Of a DNA stretch of 64,000 bases, positions 16,591-25,084 are shown piece by piece. Within the stretch, counting starts at the first letter, position 1. Each line of letters opens with the position of its first letter. Under the pieces are notes generated by a model. The model ran no database searches. It had not been told where the DNA came from and worked only from the letters and a program-made list of their open reading frames with translations. Origin of the DNA: Brevibacillus aydinogluensis (GTDB lineage: Bacteria > Bacillota > Bacilli > Brevibacillales > Brevibacillaceae). Location of the stretch: NCBI RefSeq assembly GCF_031954365.1, contig NZ_JAUSVZ010000005.1. One strand, given 5' to 3'. Made by a program: the position numbers and the translations under genes.

Positions 16591-16686
16591 ATGCGGCTGG
16601 ACTTATTATCAGACATTTACATGTACATGACAAAAACACAAAAACAAAAGAAAGAGGGATGGTATGACAGCTCAAACGACTGCTAA
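16591..16686 (+). CDS. Predicted 31-residue leader peptide overlapping the MFS start codon
   Basis: ATG 16591 to TAA 16684-16686 encodes a peptide beginning MRLDLLSDIYMYM and ending in a Lys/Gln-rich and then Ser-Asn-Asp-Cys tail. AGAGGAGTGA lies at 16571-16580, a slightly long spacing. The ORF overlaps the first 23 nt of the MFS gene in another frame, so its translation would pass directly over the MFS ribosome binding site. Such an overlap is typical of translational coupling or attenuation. A still shorter ORF, ATG 16531 encoding M-G-S, lies upstream with AGGAG at ideal spacing. Existence is predicted from sequence only. Confidence 0.4.
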   Translation: MRLDLLSDIYMYMTKTQKQKKEGWYDSSNDC

Positions 16687-17917
16687 CAATTCGGCGGGAA
16701 ATTTGTTCCGCAACCGGGTGGTACGGACCATTCTGCTGTCGGCGTTATTTTTGCAGATCGGCATCTGGGTCCGCAACTACGCTATTTTGCTGTACGTGAT
16801 GGAGCAGACGAATGGGGACCCGATTGCCGTATCGCTCATCTCCGTGGCTGAATTTGCGCCGATTTTTCTGTTTTCCTTTATCGGGGGCACGTTTGCCGAC
16901 CGCTGGCGCCCCAAGCGAACAATGATCTGGTGTGACCTGCTCAGTTCGCTTTCCATGTTTGTCGTGCTGCTTACGCTGGTGTTCGGCAGTTGGAAAGCCA
17001 TCTTTTTCGCGACACTGGTCTCGTCTGTGCTGTCGCAGTTTTCGCAGCCGTCCGGCATGAAGTTGTTCAAACTGCACGTGCCGGAACAGCTCATTCAGAT
17101 GGGGATGTCCATGTACCAGACGCTGATTGCACTGTTCATGATCCTGGGACCGGTTGTCGGTACATTTGTGTATCAGCATTACGGCGTCGGCGCCGCAATC
17201 GCAATCACGGGTGCAGCCTTCCTGCTGTCCGCTGTCGTGCTTGTGATGCTGCCGCCTGATCGCGACGTGGAGAAGCAGGATGAGAACACCACCTTCTGGC
17301 AGGAGATGAAGGCAGGCTTGCGCTATGTGCAGGGGAACCGGACGTTGACCCTCCTCGGCGGCTGTTTTGCTGCAGCGGGGTTTGCGATTGGTCTGACGCA
17401 GCCGTTGGTGGTATTCCTCGTCACCGAACGTCTCGGACTGCCGAAGGAGAACCTGCAATGGCTGATGGCCGTCAACGGCGTCGCCATGATCCTCGGTGGA
17501 GGAGTGATGATGGGCCTGGCGAAAAAAATTGCCCCGCAAAAGCTCCTCATGCTGGGGATGACCGTGAGCGCCTGCGGTTTCCTGGTGATGGGACTGTCGA
17601 CTGAACTGTGGCTGACGCTGACGGCCCAATTCATCAACGGTCTGGTCATACCGTGCATCCATATCGGAATCAACACGTTGATTCTGCAAAACACCGAAGC
17701 ATCGTTTGTCGGGCGTGTCAACGGCATTCTAAGCCCGCTGTTCATGGGCGCGATGGTGCTGATGATGAGCATCACCGGATGGTTGAAAGCCACATTCTCG
17801 CTGGTGACGATGTTCGAGGTGGCTACCGCGCTGTTCTTCATTGGGGTGGCGGTGATTCTACCGCTGCTCAAACAGCAGCAGGGGGGAGCTCCGCAAAAAG
17901 TCGTACAGCCGGAATAA
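16664..17917 (+). CDS. MFS transporter, YfiS/Mef-like efflux pump
   Basis: Integral membrane protein of 417 residues with about 12 hydrophobic spans. It has the MFS_3 (Mef/enterobactin-exporter-like) style: an N-terminal RNRVVRTILLSALF segment, FADRWRPKRTM as the loop motif and PSGMKLFKLHVPEQ in the central loop. Length equals B. subtilis YfiS. Relatives export macrolides or other lipophilic compounds, so drug efflux is a reasonable guess, substrate unknown. AAAGAGGG precedes ATG 16664. It is the only gene of a transcript with an exceptionally long, structured leader, which suggests inducible expression. Confidence 0.82.
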   Translation: MTAQTTANNSAGNLFRNRVVRTILLSALFLQIGIWVRNYAILLYVMEQTNGDPIAVSLISVAEFAPIFLFSFIGGTFADRWRPKRTMIWCDLLSSLSMFVVLLTLVFGSWKAIFFATLVSSVLSQFSQPSGMKLFKLHVPEQLIQMGMSMYQTLIALFMILGPVVGTFVYQHYGVGAAIAITGAAFLLSAVVLVMLPPDRDVEKQDENTTFWQEMKAGLRYVQGNRTLTLLGGCFAAAGFAIGLTQPLVVFLVTERLGLPKENLQWLMAVNGVAMILGGGVMMGLAKKIAPQKLLMLGMTVSACGFLVMGLSTELWLTLTAQFINGLVIPCIHIGINTLILQNTEASFVGRVNGILSPLFMGAMVLMMSITGWLKATFSLVTMFEVATALFFIGVAVILPLLKQQQGGAPQKVVQPE

Positions 17918-17958
17918 AACGGAATAAAATAGGAATACAAAAATCGAGTCGTGTGAAT

Positions 17959-17992
17959 ACGCAGGTACCCAGTAAGGCGTACCTGCGTTTTT
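17959..17992 (+). terminator. Terminator after the YfiS-like MFS gene
   Basis: ACGCAGGTAC (17959-17968) and GTACCTGCGT (17979-17988) form a perfect 10-bp stem followed by TTTTT. Confidence 0.9.
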
Positions 17993-18646
<654 letters not shown>

Positions 18647-18654
18647 AATCCGCA

Positions 18655-18689
18655 GAAAAAAGAATCCGCAGACATATTTGCCTGCGGAC
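18655..18689 (-). terminator. Terminator of deoD
   Basis: On the minus strand TCCGCAG (18688-18682) pairs with CTGCGGA (18671-18665) and is followed by TTCTTTTTT. Confidence 0.85.
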
Positions 18690-18718
18690 AAAAGTTCTTC
18701 CTCGATTGTGGCCGCGTG

Positions 18719-19426
18719 TTACTTCAGCAGCGCTGCATCCAGTGCCACTTCGATCATCGCGTTGAACGTGGTCTGACGTTCTTCAGCTGAGGTGGCTTCG
18801 CCGGTGAAAATATGATCGCTGACGGTCAGGATGGACAAGGCGTTGCGCTTAAATTTGGCGGCCAGTGTGTAGAGGGCGGCCGTCTCCATTTCCACAGCCA
18901 GTACCTGATAGCTGGCCAGTTTTTTGTACAGGTCCAGGCTTTCCTGATAGAACGTGTCGCTGGTGAACACATTGCCCACCTTCACAGACAGATTCCGGTC
19001 TTTGGCGGCCTGGTATGCCTTGTGCAGCAGATCAAAATTGGCCGTTGGCGCAAAATCAACCTGCTGGAAGCGCAGCCGGTTTGCCTGCGAATCGGTGGAC
19101 GCCGCCATGGCGATGATCACGTCGCGCACCTTGATGTCTTCCTGGATGGCACCGCAGGTCCCGACGCGGATCAGGTTTTGCACGCCGTATTCCTCCATCA
19201 GCTCATGGATGTAAATGGAGATGGATGGCACGCCCATGCCTGTCCCCTGTACGGACACCCGCTTTCCTTTATATGTACCGGTAAAGCCCAGCATGCCACG
19301 AACGTTGTTGTAGCACACTGCATCTTCGAGAAACGTTTCTGCGATGTATTTGGCCCGCAGCGGATCGCCTGGCAACAGAATCGTATCCGCAATCTCATTG
19401 GCCTTTGCTCCGATATGGATGCTCAT
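18719..19426 (-). CDS. deoD: Purine-nucleoside phosphorylase DeoD (hexameric PNP)
   Basis: A 235-residue cytosolic enzyme that phosphorolyses purine (deoxy)ribonucleosides to free base and (deoxy)ribose-1-phosphate. The N-terminus MSIHIGAKANEIADTILLPGDPLRAKYIAE is the classic DeoD opening (phosphate-binding GDPLRA), and the C-terminal half has VEMETAALYTLA and TVSDH, the base/ribose site with the catalytic Asp. Length is exactly typical. AAGGGG precedes the ATG. It is monocistronic here, without the usual deoB/pupG neighbours. Confidence 0.95.
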   Translation of the reverse strand: MSIHIGAKANEIADTILLPGDPLRAKYIAETFLEDAVCYNNVRGMLGFTGTYKGKRVSVQGTGMGVPSISIYIHELMEEYGVQNLIRVGTCGAIQEDIKVRDVIIAMAASTDSQANRLRFQQVDFAPTANFDLLHKAYQAAKDRNLSVKVGNVFTSDTFYQESLDLYKKLASYQVLAVEMETAALYTLAAKFKRNALSILTVSDHIFTGEATSAEERQTTFNAMIEVALDAALLK

Positions 19427-19576
19427 AAATCATCTGCCCCTTTTCTACTCCAGATTGTCCTACGAAGTAATCGTACTACAAACGACCCAAATCGCAAAGT
19501 ATATCCGTTTACAGAATGAACCACCGCCGCCACCCCGATGAGGTGACAACGGTGGTACTGGCACATGGACAGTTTT

Positions 19577-20458
19577 TTATGTCTCAAACGGCAGTATGAC
19601 ATGCCGATCGCTGATGATCCGCGCCTTCTCCACGTGCGAAAACACGTCCCGCTGCCGAAACGGGTCTTCTAAACCCATCCGGTCAGAGTTCTTCACGTGT
19701 TGCACGTACTGTATCGCTTCCAGGTGATCGCCCAGGAGCAGCTCCTGAATTTTGGGTGAAAGTTTTCGGCGAAACACGTTCACACTCTCTGCCTGGACGA
19801 CGACCATCCCGTTGGCAATCGCCATCGCCAGCGCTTTTGGCGGAACCATCAGACTGTCGAAACCAAGTGCGGCAGCAGCGCTTCGCTTCATCGCATGCGG
19901 TGCCGCGCTCAGTGACGAATAGCGCAGGTCGGGGCGGGACAGCATCCGGTTGAGATAATATGTCGCCATCGCGACGGCGTCCAGTTTGGCTGGCTGACGG
20001 TAAAACGGATTGGCGTTGTTCAGCGCGATGTCCGCCCCCCGATAGCAGGCGTTTGCAAATGACTGCAGCGACGCTGCGGGCACGACGTAGCTGCCATCAA
20101 GAAACAGCAAGACCTCCCCGCTGGCTTCCCCAGCGCCGATGGCCCTCCCCACGTCGCGTCCCAACTCGAACGGATAAACCACACAGGTGACCGGGTGACT
20201 CCAGACCATGTCCACCGTACGGTCGCGGCAGCCGTTGACAATCACAATGATTTCCTTGGGCCGCAGCTTTTCCACCTGCCGCAGCACCGCTCCAATCGTC
20301 TTTTCTCCATTGCTGACCGGGATAATTACCGAGAGCATCCGGCTGTTTCTTGCCAGCTGTTGGGGCGTTAGCTGCTGCCCGGATGATGGTTTAGCGCGGA
20401 CGACGCGTTTTGGGCCCGGTTTTGCGCCGAGTCTTTTGTTTGGCTTTTCGAACGACAC
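19577..20458 (-). CDS. Family 2 glycosyltransferase-like protein (second of a pair)
   Basis: A 293-residue GT-A-fold protein. After a basic tail of about 40 residues the fold starts with MLSVIIPVSNGEKTIGAVL, continues with IIVIVNGCRDRTVD, and has an acidic motif in LLFLDGSYVVP; the usual DxD is altered to LDGS. Nucleotide-sugar binding is expected from the fold, but the acceptor is unknown and the altered acidic motif leaves activity open. The likely GTG start follows GGGGGGATT. It overlaps the 3' end of the paralogous upstream gene by 68 bp, which implies coupled translation. Confidence 0.72.
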   Translation of the reverse strand: MSFEKPNKRLGAKPGPKRVVRAKPSSGQQLTPQQLARNSRMLSVIIPVSNGEKTIGAVLRQVEKLRPKEIIVIVNGCRDRTVDMVWSHPVTCVVYPFELGRDVGRAIGAGEASGEVLLFLDGSYVVPAASLQSFANACYRGADIALNNANPFYRQPAKLDAVAMATYYLNRMLSRPDLRYSSLSAAPHAMKRSAAAALGFDSLMVPPKALAMAIANGMVVVQAESVNVFRRKLSPKIQELLLGDHLEAIQYVQHVKNSDRMGLEDPFRQRDVFSHVEKARIISDRHVILPFET

Positions 20459-21260
20459 GCCAATCCCCCCCTGTCGTCCCTCTCATCATCTGACTGTATA
20501 CGGTCCGCAGGTGCAACTGCGGAGGGACTAACAGCAGATCCCGATGACGTTCGTGATCGTAAAATCCTGCCCGCTCTCCCCTTTCTCGCAGACAGGTGGC
20601 GATGGCATCCGCGTGATCGCTCAATTCAAGATCAACAGCTCTATCGTTTCGCCCGGCGCGTGAATTGTTCAGCCGCGCCGTATTGATCGGGCAGACTCTG
20701 GTAATCGCCAGACCTTGCAGTGCGGCTTTGACCAGCGCCCTGGGCGGGACAGCCAAATCCTCGAAGCCGATCCGTTCGGCCGCCTGCCGGCTCATGGCGT
20801 GCGGAACGGTGGTCAGGGAGCTGCCGGCCAGATCAGGCCGCCCCACGATGTGATTCAACAGCCGTCTGACCTGGGTGACTGTTCCGTTATACCGACAGCC
20901 GGTGGAAGCGTTGAGCACCACATCCCATCCCTTTTTCACTTCGTCCACGTACTGACGAAGTTTGGAAGCCGGCACCAGACAGTCCGCATCGATGAACAAC
21001 ATGATGTCGCCTCTGGCAAAAAAAGCTCCTATGGCACGACCAACATCCTGACCGAGAGTGGGAACCGCTTCGATAACCTTGGCTCCTTGTTCCAGCGCCC
21101 GTTTGGGTGTGTGATCCGTCATGCCGCTGCATACGACGATCACTTCCGTTGAAGGGGACACACGCCGTGCCTCTTGGATGACCCGGACGATTCGCTGGGC
21201 CTCGTTTTGGACGGAAATAATCACGGACACTTCAGGTGCAGGACATGTCGTGCTGTCCAT
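20391..21260 (-). CDS. Family 2 glycosyltransferase (first of a pair)
   Basis: A 289-residue GT2 protein with VSVIISVQNEAQRIVRVIQE at the start, EVIVVCSGMTDHT, and an intact acidic motif in MLFIDADCLVP. It resembles the downstream gene along its length (LGQDVGRAIGA against LGRDVGRAIGA), so the pair arose by duplication. The C-terminus is a strongly basic tail (KQKTRRKTGPKTRRPR), matched by the basic N-terminal tail of the partner, which is encoded by the same overlapping DNA in another frame. No membrane span is evident. A role in modifying a cell-surface or spore glycan is a guess. Confidence 0.75.
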   Translation of the reverse strand: MDSTTCPAPEVSVIISVQNEAQRIVRVIQEARRVSPSTEVIVVCSGMTDHTPKRALEQGAKVIEAVPTLGQDVGRAIGAFFARGDIMLFIDADCLVPASKLRQYVDEVKKGWDVVLNASTGCRYNGTVTQVRRLLNHIVGRPDLAGSSLTTVPHAMSRQAAERIGFEDLAVPPRALVKAALQGLAITRVCPINTARLNNSRAGRNDRAVDLELSDHADAIATCLRERGERAGFYDHERHRDLLLVPPQLHLRTVYSQMMRGTTGGDWRVVRKAKQKTRRKTGPKTRRPR

Positions 21261-21447
21261 TGCGTTTCCCCCTTCGCAGGAATATCGGGTCTCATCCTAC
21301 GATACGCCGGGAGGAGGCTAATGGACACGGCTGCTGTCACAGCCGTCCCTGAGCAGAATTAAAGGGCCGCATGTGCACCACCGATCCGCTCTGTCCCAAC
21401 TCATGATCCCACATGCTCAGTGTTTGTTGGAAAGCGGTATTCCATAC

Positions 21448-21476
21448 GAAAGAAGGACGCCCGGTTGGGGACGTCC
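21448..21476 (-). terminator. Terminator after the D,D-carboxypeptidase gene
   Basis: On the minus strand GGACG-T-CCC and GGG-CGTCC form a bulged stem followed by TTCTTTC. Confidence 0.6.
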
Positions 21477-21487
21477 ATCCTCAGGAA

Positions 21488-22717
21488 TCAGGACCAATGC
21501 GCACGGCGTGGCAGATGCCGCAGTCTCTCCCGACGGCGGCGGCGAGATCGCGCAACCGTCAGGACAAACAAAAACAGGTTTAACATCAGCCAGGCAAAGA
21601 AAATCGCGTATCGCGGCCATGCGGAATCCGCTTCCTTCTCCTTGGGTGCGGCATCCGCAATCGCGGCGGCGCGAGGGGGATCTTTCCGCAGTAACGGCAG
21701 CGTCTGCGTCATCTCCCCTGCCCTGACCAGCAGCTGGCCGTCGGCAGTCAGCTCCGTTTGCGGCTCCGTCCCTTTGGGGACTGTGGCGTACAGATCAGTC
21801 TCTGCCTGATAGGTGACCGCAGGTGCAGCATCGTTGGCCGCCGCTTCCTGACCAAATGTTTGGCCGGCAGTGGCCACCTGTCTGGTCTCATAGTGGGCAA
21901 ACCCATAGTCCAGCATGGCGGTCACGTCCTTGTAGGCGTATGCGCTGGACCCTGCTTTCATCGTGACCGCGATCAGTTCTGTTTCGCCGCGCTTGGCCGA
22001 ACCCACCAGCGTGTGCATCGCCTGGTCGGTAAAACCGTTCTTGATCCCGGTCGCCCCTTCGTAATTGCGGAGCAGCTTGTTGTGATTAATCAGCTCCGTC
22101 TGCCATTCGCGACCGTTCCACGGCAGGCGGACAGTGGCCACGATCTCGCGGAAGGTCGGGTTTTTCATCGCATATTGGGCGATTTTGGCCATGTCTGCCG
22201 CAGTCGTATAGTGATTGGGATCATGCAAGCCGTGTGCGTTTGCAAAATGGGTCTCAGTGACACCCGCTTTTTCCTGCAAGTATGTGTTCAGCAGATCGGC
22301 GAAATGCTCGACGCTGCCGCCCAAATGCTCCGCGATCGCAGTCGCCGCGTCGTTGCCGGAATTCATCAGCAGCCCGTACTCCAGCTTGCGCAGGGTGACC
22401 TGCTCCCCTTCGCCCAGGTACACGCGTGTGCCTTCTTCGTAGCGCGCTCTTTTGGAGACGGTTACAATATCATCCGGATTGCCGTTTTCAATCGAGTAAA
22501 TCCCGGTGGCGATTTTGGTAATGCTCGCCGGATACAGGCGAAGATGCGGATTTTTTTCAAACAAAATCTGACCCGTTGCCGCGTCAATCAGTATGGCAGA
22601 TTCCCCGTAAATGCCGCTGGGTGTCAGATTGTCTTCCCCACGGGCGGATGCGGGCTGCACGTTGAAGCTGCACAAAACGCAGGCTGCAACGAGCAGGTAC
22701 GTAAGCAGTAGACGCAT
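21488..22717 (-). CDS. D-alanyl-D-alanine carboxypeptidase (S11, DacF/PBP5-like)
   Basis: Exported 409-residue penicillin-binding protein that trims the terminal D-Ala of peptidoglycan stem peptides. A signal peptide ends near PASARG. The active-site motifs are S65-I-T-K68, SGN in MNSGNDAA, and a KNG variant of the KTG triad in GIKNGFT. After a proline/alanine-rich linker the protein ends in one transmembrane helix and a stretch of five arginines, so it should stay membrane-anchored with a cytoplasmic tail. It is the sole gene of its unit. A sporulation role (DacF) or vegetative role cannot be decided. Confidence 0.85.
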   Translation of the reverse strand: MRLLLTYLLVAACVLCSFNVQPASARGEDNLTPSGIYGESAILIDAATGQILFEKNPHLRLYPASITKIATGIYSIENGNPDDIVTVSKRARYEEGTRVYLGEGEQVTLRKLEYGLLMNSGNDAATAIAEHLGGSVEHFADLLNTYLQEKAGVTETHFANAHGLHDPNHYTTAADMAKIAQYAMKNPTFREIVATVRLPWNGREWQTELINHNKLLRNYEGATGIKNGFTDQAMHTLVGSAKRGETELIAVTMKAGSSAYAYKDVTAMLDYGFAHYETRQVATAGQTFGQEAAANDAAPAVTYQAETDLYATVPKGTEPQTELTADGQLLVRAGEMTQTLPLLRKDPPRAAAIADAAPKEKEADSAWPRYAIFFAWLMLNLFLFVLTVARSRRRRRERLRHLPRRAHWS

Positions 22718-22769
22718 GGTTGTCGGTTCCTTTCTTTGTACTTGCGGGCATCAGCACGTCCGTGCTCGG

Positions 22770-23585
22770 CTAGCCCAGTCGCTTGCCCAGCAGATCGTGA
22801 ATCATTTTAAATTTCGGATTGTCTTGAAAAGCCTGTTCAAAACCGCTTACGTGTTCGCGGTACAACGCTGCCGCTGATTCAAAATCCTGCTTCACGTACA
22901 GCGAGAAGATTTCTTCCAGTTTTTCCTCAAGCGACGTGTTCACTTCCGGCGGCGTCAAAATCTCCTGGCGCAAGCTGTTCATCAAGACGTCCAACTGGTG
23001 CGTGATCACGGACGCCTCGTGGAGCTGCTGCATCACGTTTTCCGGGATGTTCCCGGCGTATTTGTAACGCAGCTCGTGTTCGTTCGTCGCCCAAAAATTC
23101 ATGCCCAACGTACGAATTTGAATTTCGCAGAACAGCGTGATTTTTTCACTTCCGTGGTACACTGTGTAGGAAACGATCATGTGGATGCTGCGGTATCCGG
23201 AATCCTTGGGCGTTGCGATGTAGTCCTTGATGTCGTGGACTTCGATGTCCTCCCGCTCCTGCAACAGCTGCTGGACTTCACGCACGTCATCAATGTACCG
23301 GCAGACGATGCGCAGTCCGGCGATATCCGTAATCTCCCTGGCCACTCGCTCCTGCCAGGTGTCCTGCTGAAAATCGATCCCTCTTTCCTGCGCTTTCTTG
23401 ATCAGGCTGTCAACCTTTTTCACCCGCCCGACGACGAACTCGATGGGTGAATAACGGCCTCTTTTCAAAAAACCGTACTTGATGCCCTTCAATTTCAGCT
23501 TGAGTTCATCGACAGCCTGTTCGTACGGGGCCAGAAAATGAACAAGGTTGTTCAGCACCTTGTTGGGTACGTGTGTAGTGCTCAT
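22770..23585 (-). CDS. Small alarmone synthetase, (p)ppGpp synthase RelQ-like
   Basis: A 271-residue single-domain RelA/SpoT-type synthetase without a hydrolase domain. Diagnostic segments are DIAGLRIVCRYIDDV, DSGYRSIHMIV and EIQIRTLGMNFWATNEHELRYKY, the last nearly identical to RelQ/YjbM proteins. RelQ is usually about 210 residues; here about 60 more follow (EVNTSLEEKLEEIF and a helical tail). It makes (p)ppGpp from GTP/GDP and ATP in response to stress, often cell-wall stress. The gene is alone, 52 bp downstream on the same strand from nothing but facing the carboxypeptidase gene, so the two may be co-transcribed. Confidence 0.88.
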   Translation of the reverse strand: MSTTHVPNKVLNNLVHFLAPYEQAVDELKLKLKGIKYGFLKRGRYSPIEFVVGRVKKVDSLIKKAQERGIDFQQDTWQERVAREITDIAGLRIVCRYIDDVREVQQLLQEREDIEVHDIKDYIATPKDSGYRSIHMIVSYTVYHGSEKITLFCEIQIRTLGMNFWATNEHELRYKYAGNIPENVMQQLHEASVITHQLDVLMNSLRQEILTPPEVNTSLEEKLEEIFSLYVKQDFESAAALYREHVSGFEQAFQDNPKFKMIHDLLGKRLG

Positions 23586-23663
23586 GCAAATTCACCTCCA
23601 TGTCACTCCCAGAGGAAAGGCGAGTCTCCACAGCGGCTGCGGGTTCATATACGTGTTGTGAGA

Positions 23664-24044
23664 TCAGCATGCCGCAGTGCAGATGGATGGGGACCTGTGA
23701 AAAAAACGGTGCTCCCCATGCGGTCGATTATTCGGCCGCGTCTGAGCCTGTCCGCAAACAATTTGCGGCTTTCCCGTGACGACGCGCTGACAGCTAAACG
23801 GCGTCGTCATACGGCCTTGGGGCAGGCATGAGATACGTATCGGAAAAATACGGCATCTAAAGCGGAAGTGTGCCGCGTTTATCTCTGTCTGGTCGGCATC
23901 GATTCGTTCCGTGTTGTGCCGCATCTGGTTCATCTGTGTGCTGACAGTCAGCTTGTCGGCGGCATTCGTGTTGGGGGCGATGATCAGGCTGGCGAAATGC
24001 TGCTTGTCCACCGACAGCACCAGGTACGCGCCCGGCTTTCGCAT
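23664..24044 (-). CDS. Possible small gene of unknown function in the 23586-24175 gap
   Basis: This 126-codon frame begins MRKPGAYLVLSVDKQHF. Its first 60 codons use the same GC-ending codons (CTG, GTG, GCC, ATC, AAG) as neighbouring genes, while the remaining half does not, which would fit a real N-terminal part followed by a frameshift or a chance extension. There is no good ribosome binding site at 24044 and I recognise no family. The rest of the 590-bp gap shows nothing else. Low confidence. Confidence 0.25.
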   Translation of the reverse strand: MRKPGAYLVLSVDKQHFASLIIAPNTNAADKLTVSTQMNQMRHNTERIDADQTEINAAHFRFRCRIFPIRISCLPQGRMTTPFSCQRVVTGKPQIVCGQAQTRPNNRPHGEHRFFHRSPSICTAAC

Positions 24045-24175
24045 TTAAGGGAATGGAAATCCAATGACCAGGTATATGGGCGAGCAATCAAAATGACGCA
24101 TTCCCTTCCATTTTCCAGTATACCAAAAGAATACGGGAAAGGAAAAAGAAAAAGAAGGCTAACCATCCAGCCTTC

Positions 24176-24448
24176 CTATTGTTCCTGCTCCGCCTGTCTT
24201 TTGTTGTAATCGGCCATCATCTCCATGATGGATGTCATGTTCGTCAGCATCTCGCTTGCCCGTTTTGTCTTCTGCGAGATGGAGGTAAAGTCAATCTTCC
24301 CTTTTTTTCGGTCCTTCCAGCGCCTGAACAGCTCCCCTGCCTTTTCAGGATTGGAGCGGATACTGGAGATGCGAGCAGCGTCCTGCATCAGCCACGCCTT
24401 GAAATCGGGATTGTCCCGCAGCAGGCGTTTTACTTCTTTCTTTTTCAT
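24176..24448 (-). CDS. Conserved small protein of unknown function
   Basis: A 90-residue, highly charged, probably all-helical protein with no membrane segment. It starts MKKKEVKRLLRDNPDFKAWL and contains ISSIRSNPEKAGELFRRWK, then a KKGKIDF turn and a methionine-rich helix (MLTNMTSIMEMM). GAAAGGAGTGA precedes the ATG with good spacing, so it is very likely a real gene. The style recalls small Bacillales proteins made around sporulation, and the SASP gene is the next gene, but I do not recognise the family. Confidence 0.7.
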   Translation of the reverse strand: MKKKEVKRLLRDNPDFKAWLMQDAARISSIRSNPEKAGELFRRWKDRKKGKIDFTSISQKTKRASEMLTNMTSIMEMMADYNKRQAEQEQ

Positions 24449-24580
24449 TCCCGGACGTCACTCCTTTCCGTCAGCCATGGTTAGTTTGCCTGTTCCCTAC
24501 ACCATATGACTAGTCCCGGAATATGATTGTGTGTTTACACCGGGAGAAAAAGAAAGGGCGTGTGCACCACGCACACGCAA

Positions 24581-24604
24581 AGAAAAGGCCCCTGTCCGGG
24601 GCCT
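24581..24604 (-). terminator. Terminator of the SASP gene
   Basis: On the minus strand GGCCCCGG and the complementary GGGGCC form a short GC-rich hairpin followed by TTTTCTTT. A second hairpin, GCGTGTGC/GCACACGC, lies just beyond at 24558-24578. Confidence 0.8.
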
Positions 24605-24636
24605 CGTTCATCCAGTTATTTGCTTTTTGTCAGATG

Positions 24637-24840
24637 TTAGCTGCGACCAGCCAGTTGTTGTTCAGCAAAGCTTACCAGACGCTTGGTGATTTCGCCACCT
24701 ACAGAACCGTTTTGACGGGAGGTGGTGTCAGGGCCAAGAACTACGCCGAATTCAGCAGCGATTTCATACTTCAGTTGGTCAAGCGCTGCGTTTGCTTGAG
24801 GAACTACCAGGTTGTTGGATCCACCAGTGTTGTTTGCCAC
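24637..24840 (-). CDS. Alpha/beta-type small acid-soluble spore protein (SASP)
   Basis: A 67-residue DNA-binding spore protein that coats and protects DNA in dormant spores. The two signature blocks are both present: LDQLKYEIAAEFGV (the GPR-protease cleavage region) and GSVGGEITKRLV near the C-terminus. The GTG start at 24840 is set by AAGGAGGAATCACAC directly upstream and gives the usual N-terminal length with an Asn/Gly-rich start. The frame extends far upstream to 25113, but that part is non-homologous. A SigG promoter is expected; I do not see a convincing one. This gene shows that the organism forms endospores. Confidence 0.93.
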   Translation of the reverse strand: MANNTGGSNNLVVPQANAALDQLKYEIAAEFGVVLGPDTTSRQNGSVGGEITKRLVSFAEQQLAGRS

Positions 24841-25037
24841 GTGTGATTCCTCCTTCATAACAAGTTTTCTCCCGGGACGGGGTTGAACCGCCAGCGAAGC
24901 CGCTTCTCTCCGATGAGACCGAGAGGCGGTGGAGTGAGAGCAACTCTGGCTCTCTCGTGTTACTATCATCCCTCCGTTGAACGCATCCATGCAGTGTTCG
25001 TCGATGTAAAATCTGTCAAGGTTGATCGTACGCTTTG

Positions 25038-25046
25038 TGTTATAAT
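25038..25046 (+). promoter_or_regulatory. Extended -10 promoter for the YpcP-like exonuclease gene
   Basis: TGTTATAAT (TATAAT at 25041-25046 with an upstream TGn) lies about 38 nt before the GTG start; the -35 region is weak. GAGAGGAG follows as ribosome binding site. Confidence 0.55.
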
Positions 25047-25084
25047 GGGGCGAGACAGTTGGACACGAGAGGAGTCGCGTTTTT

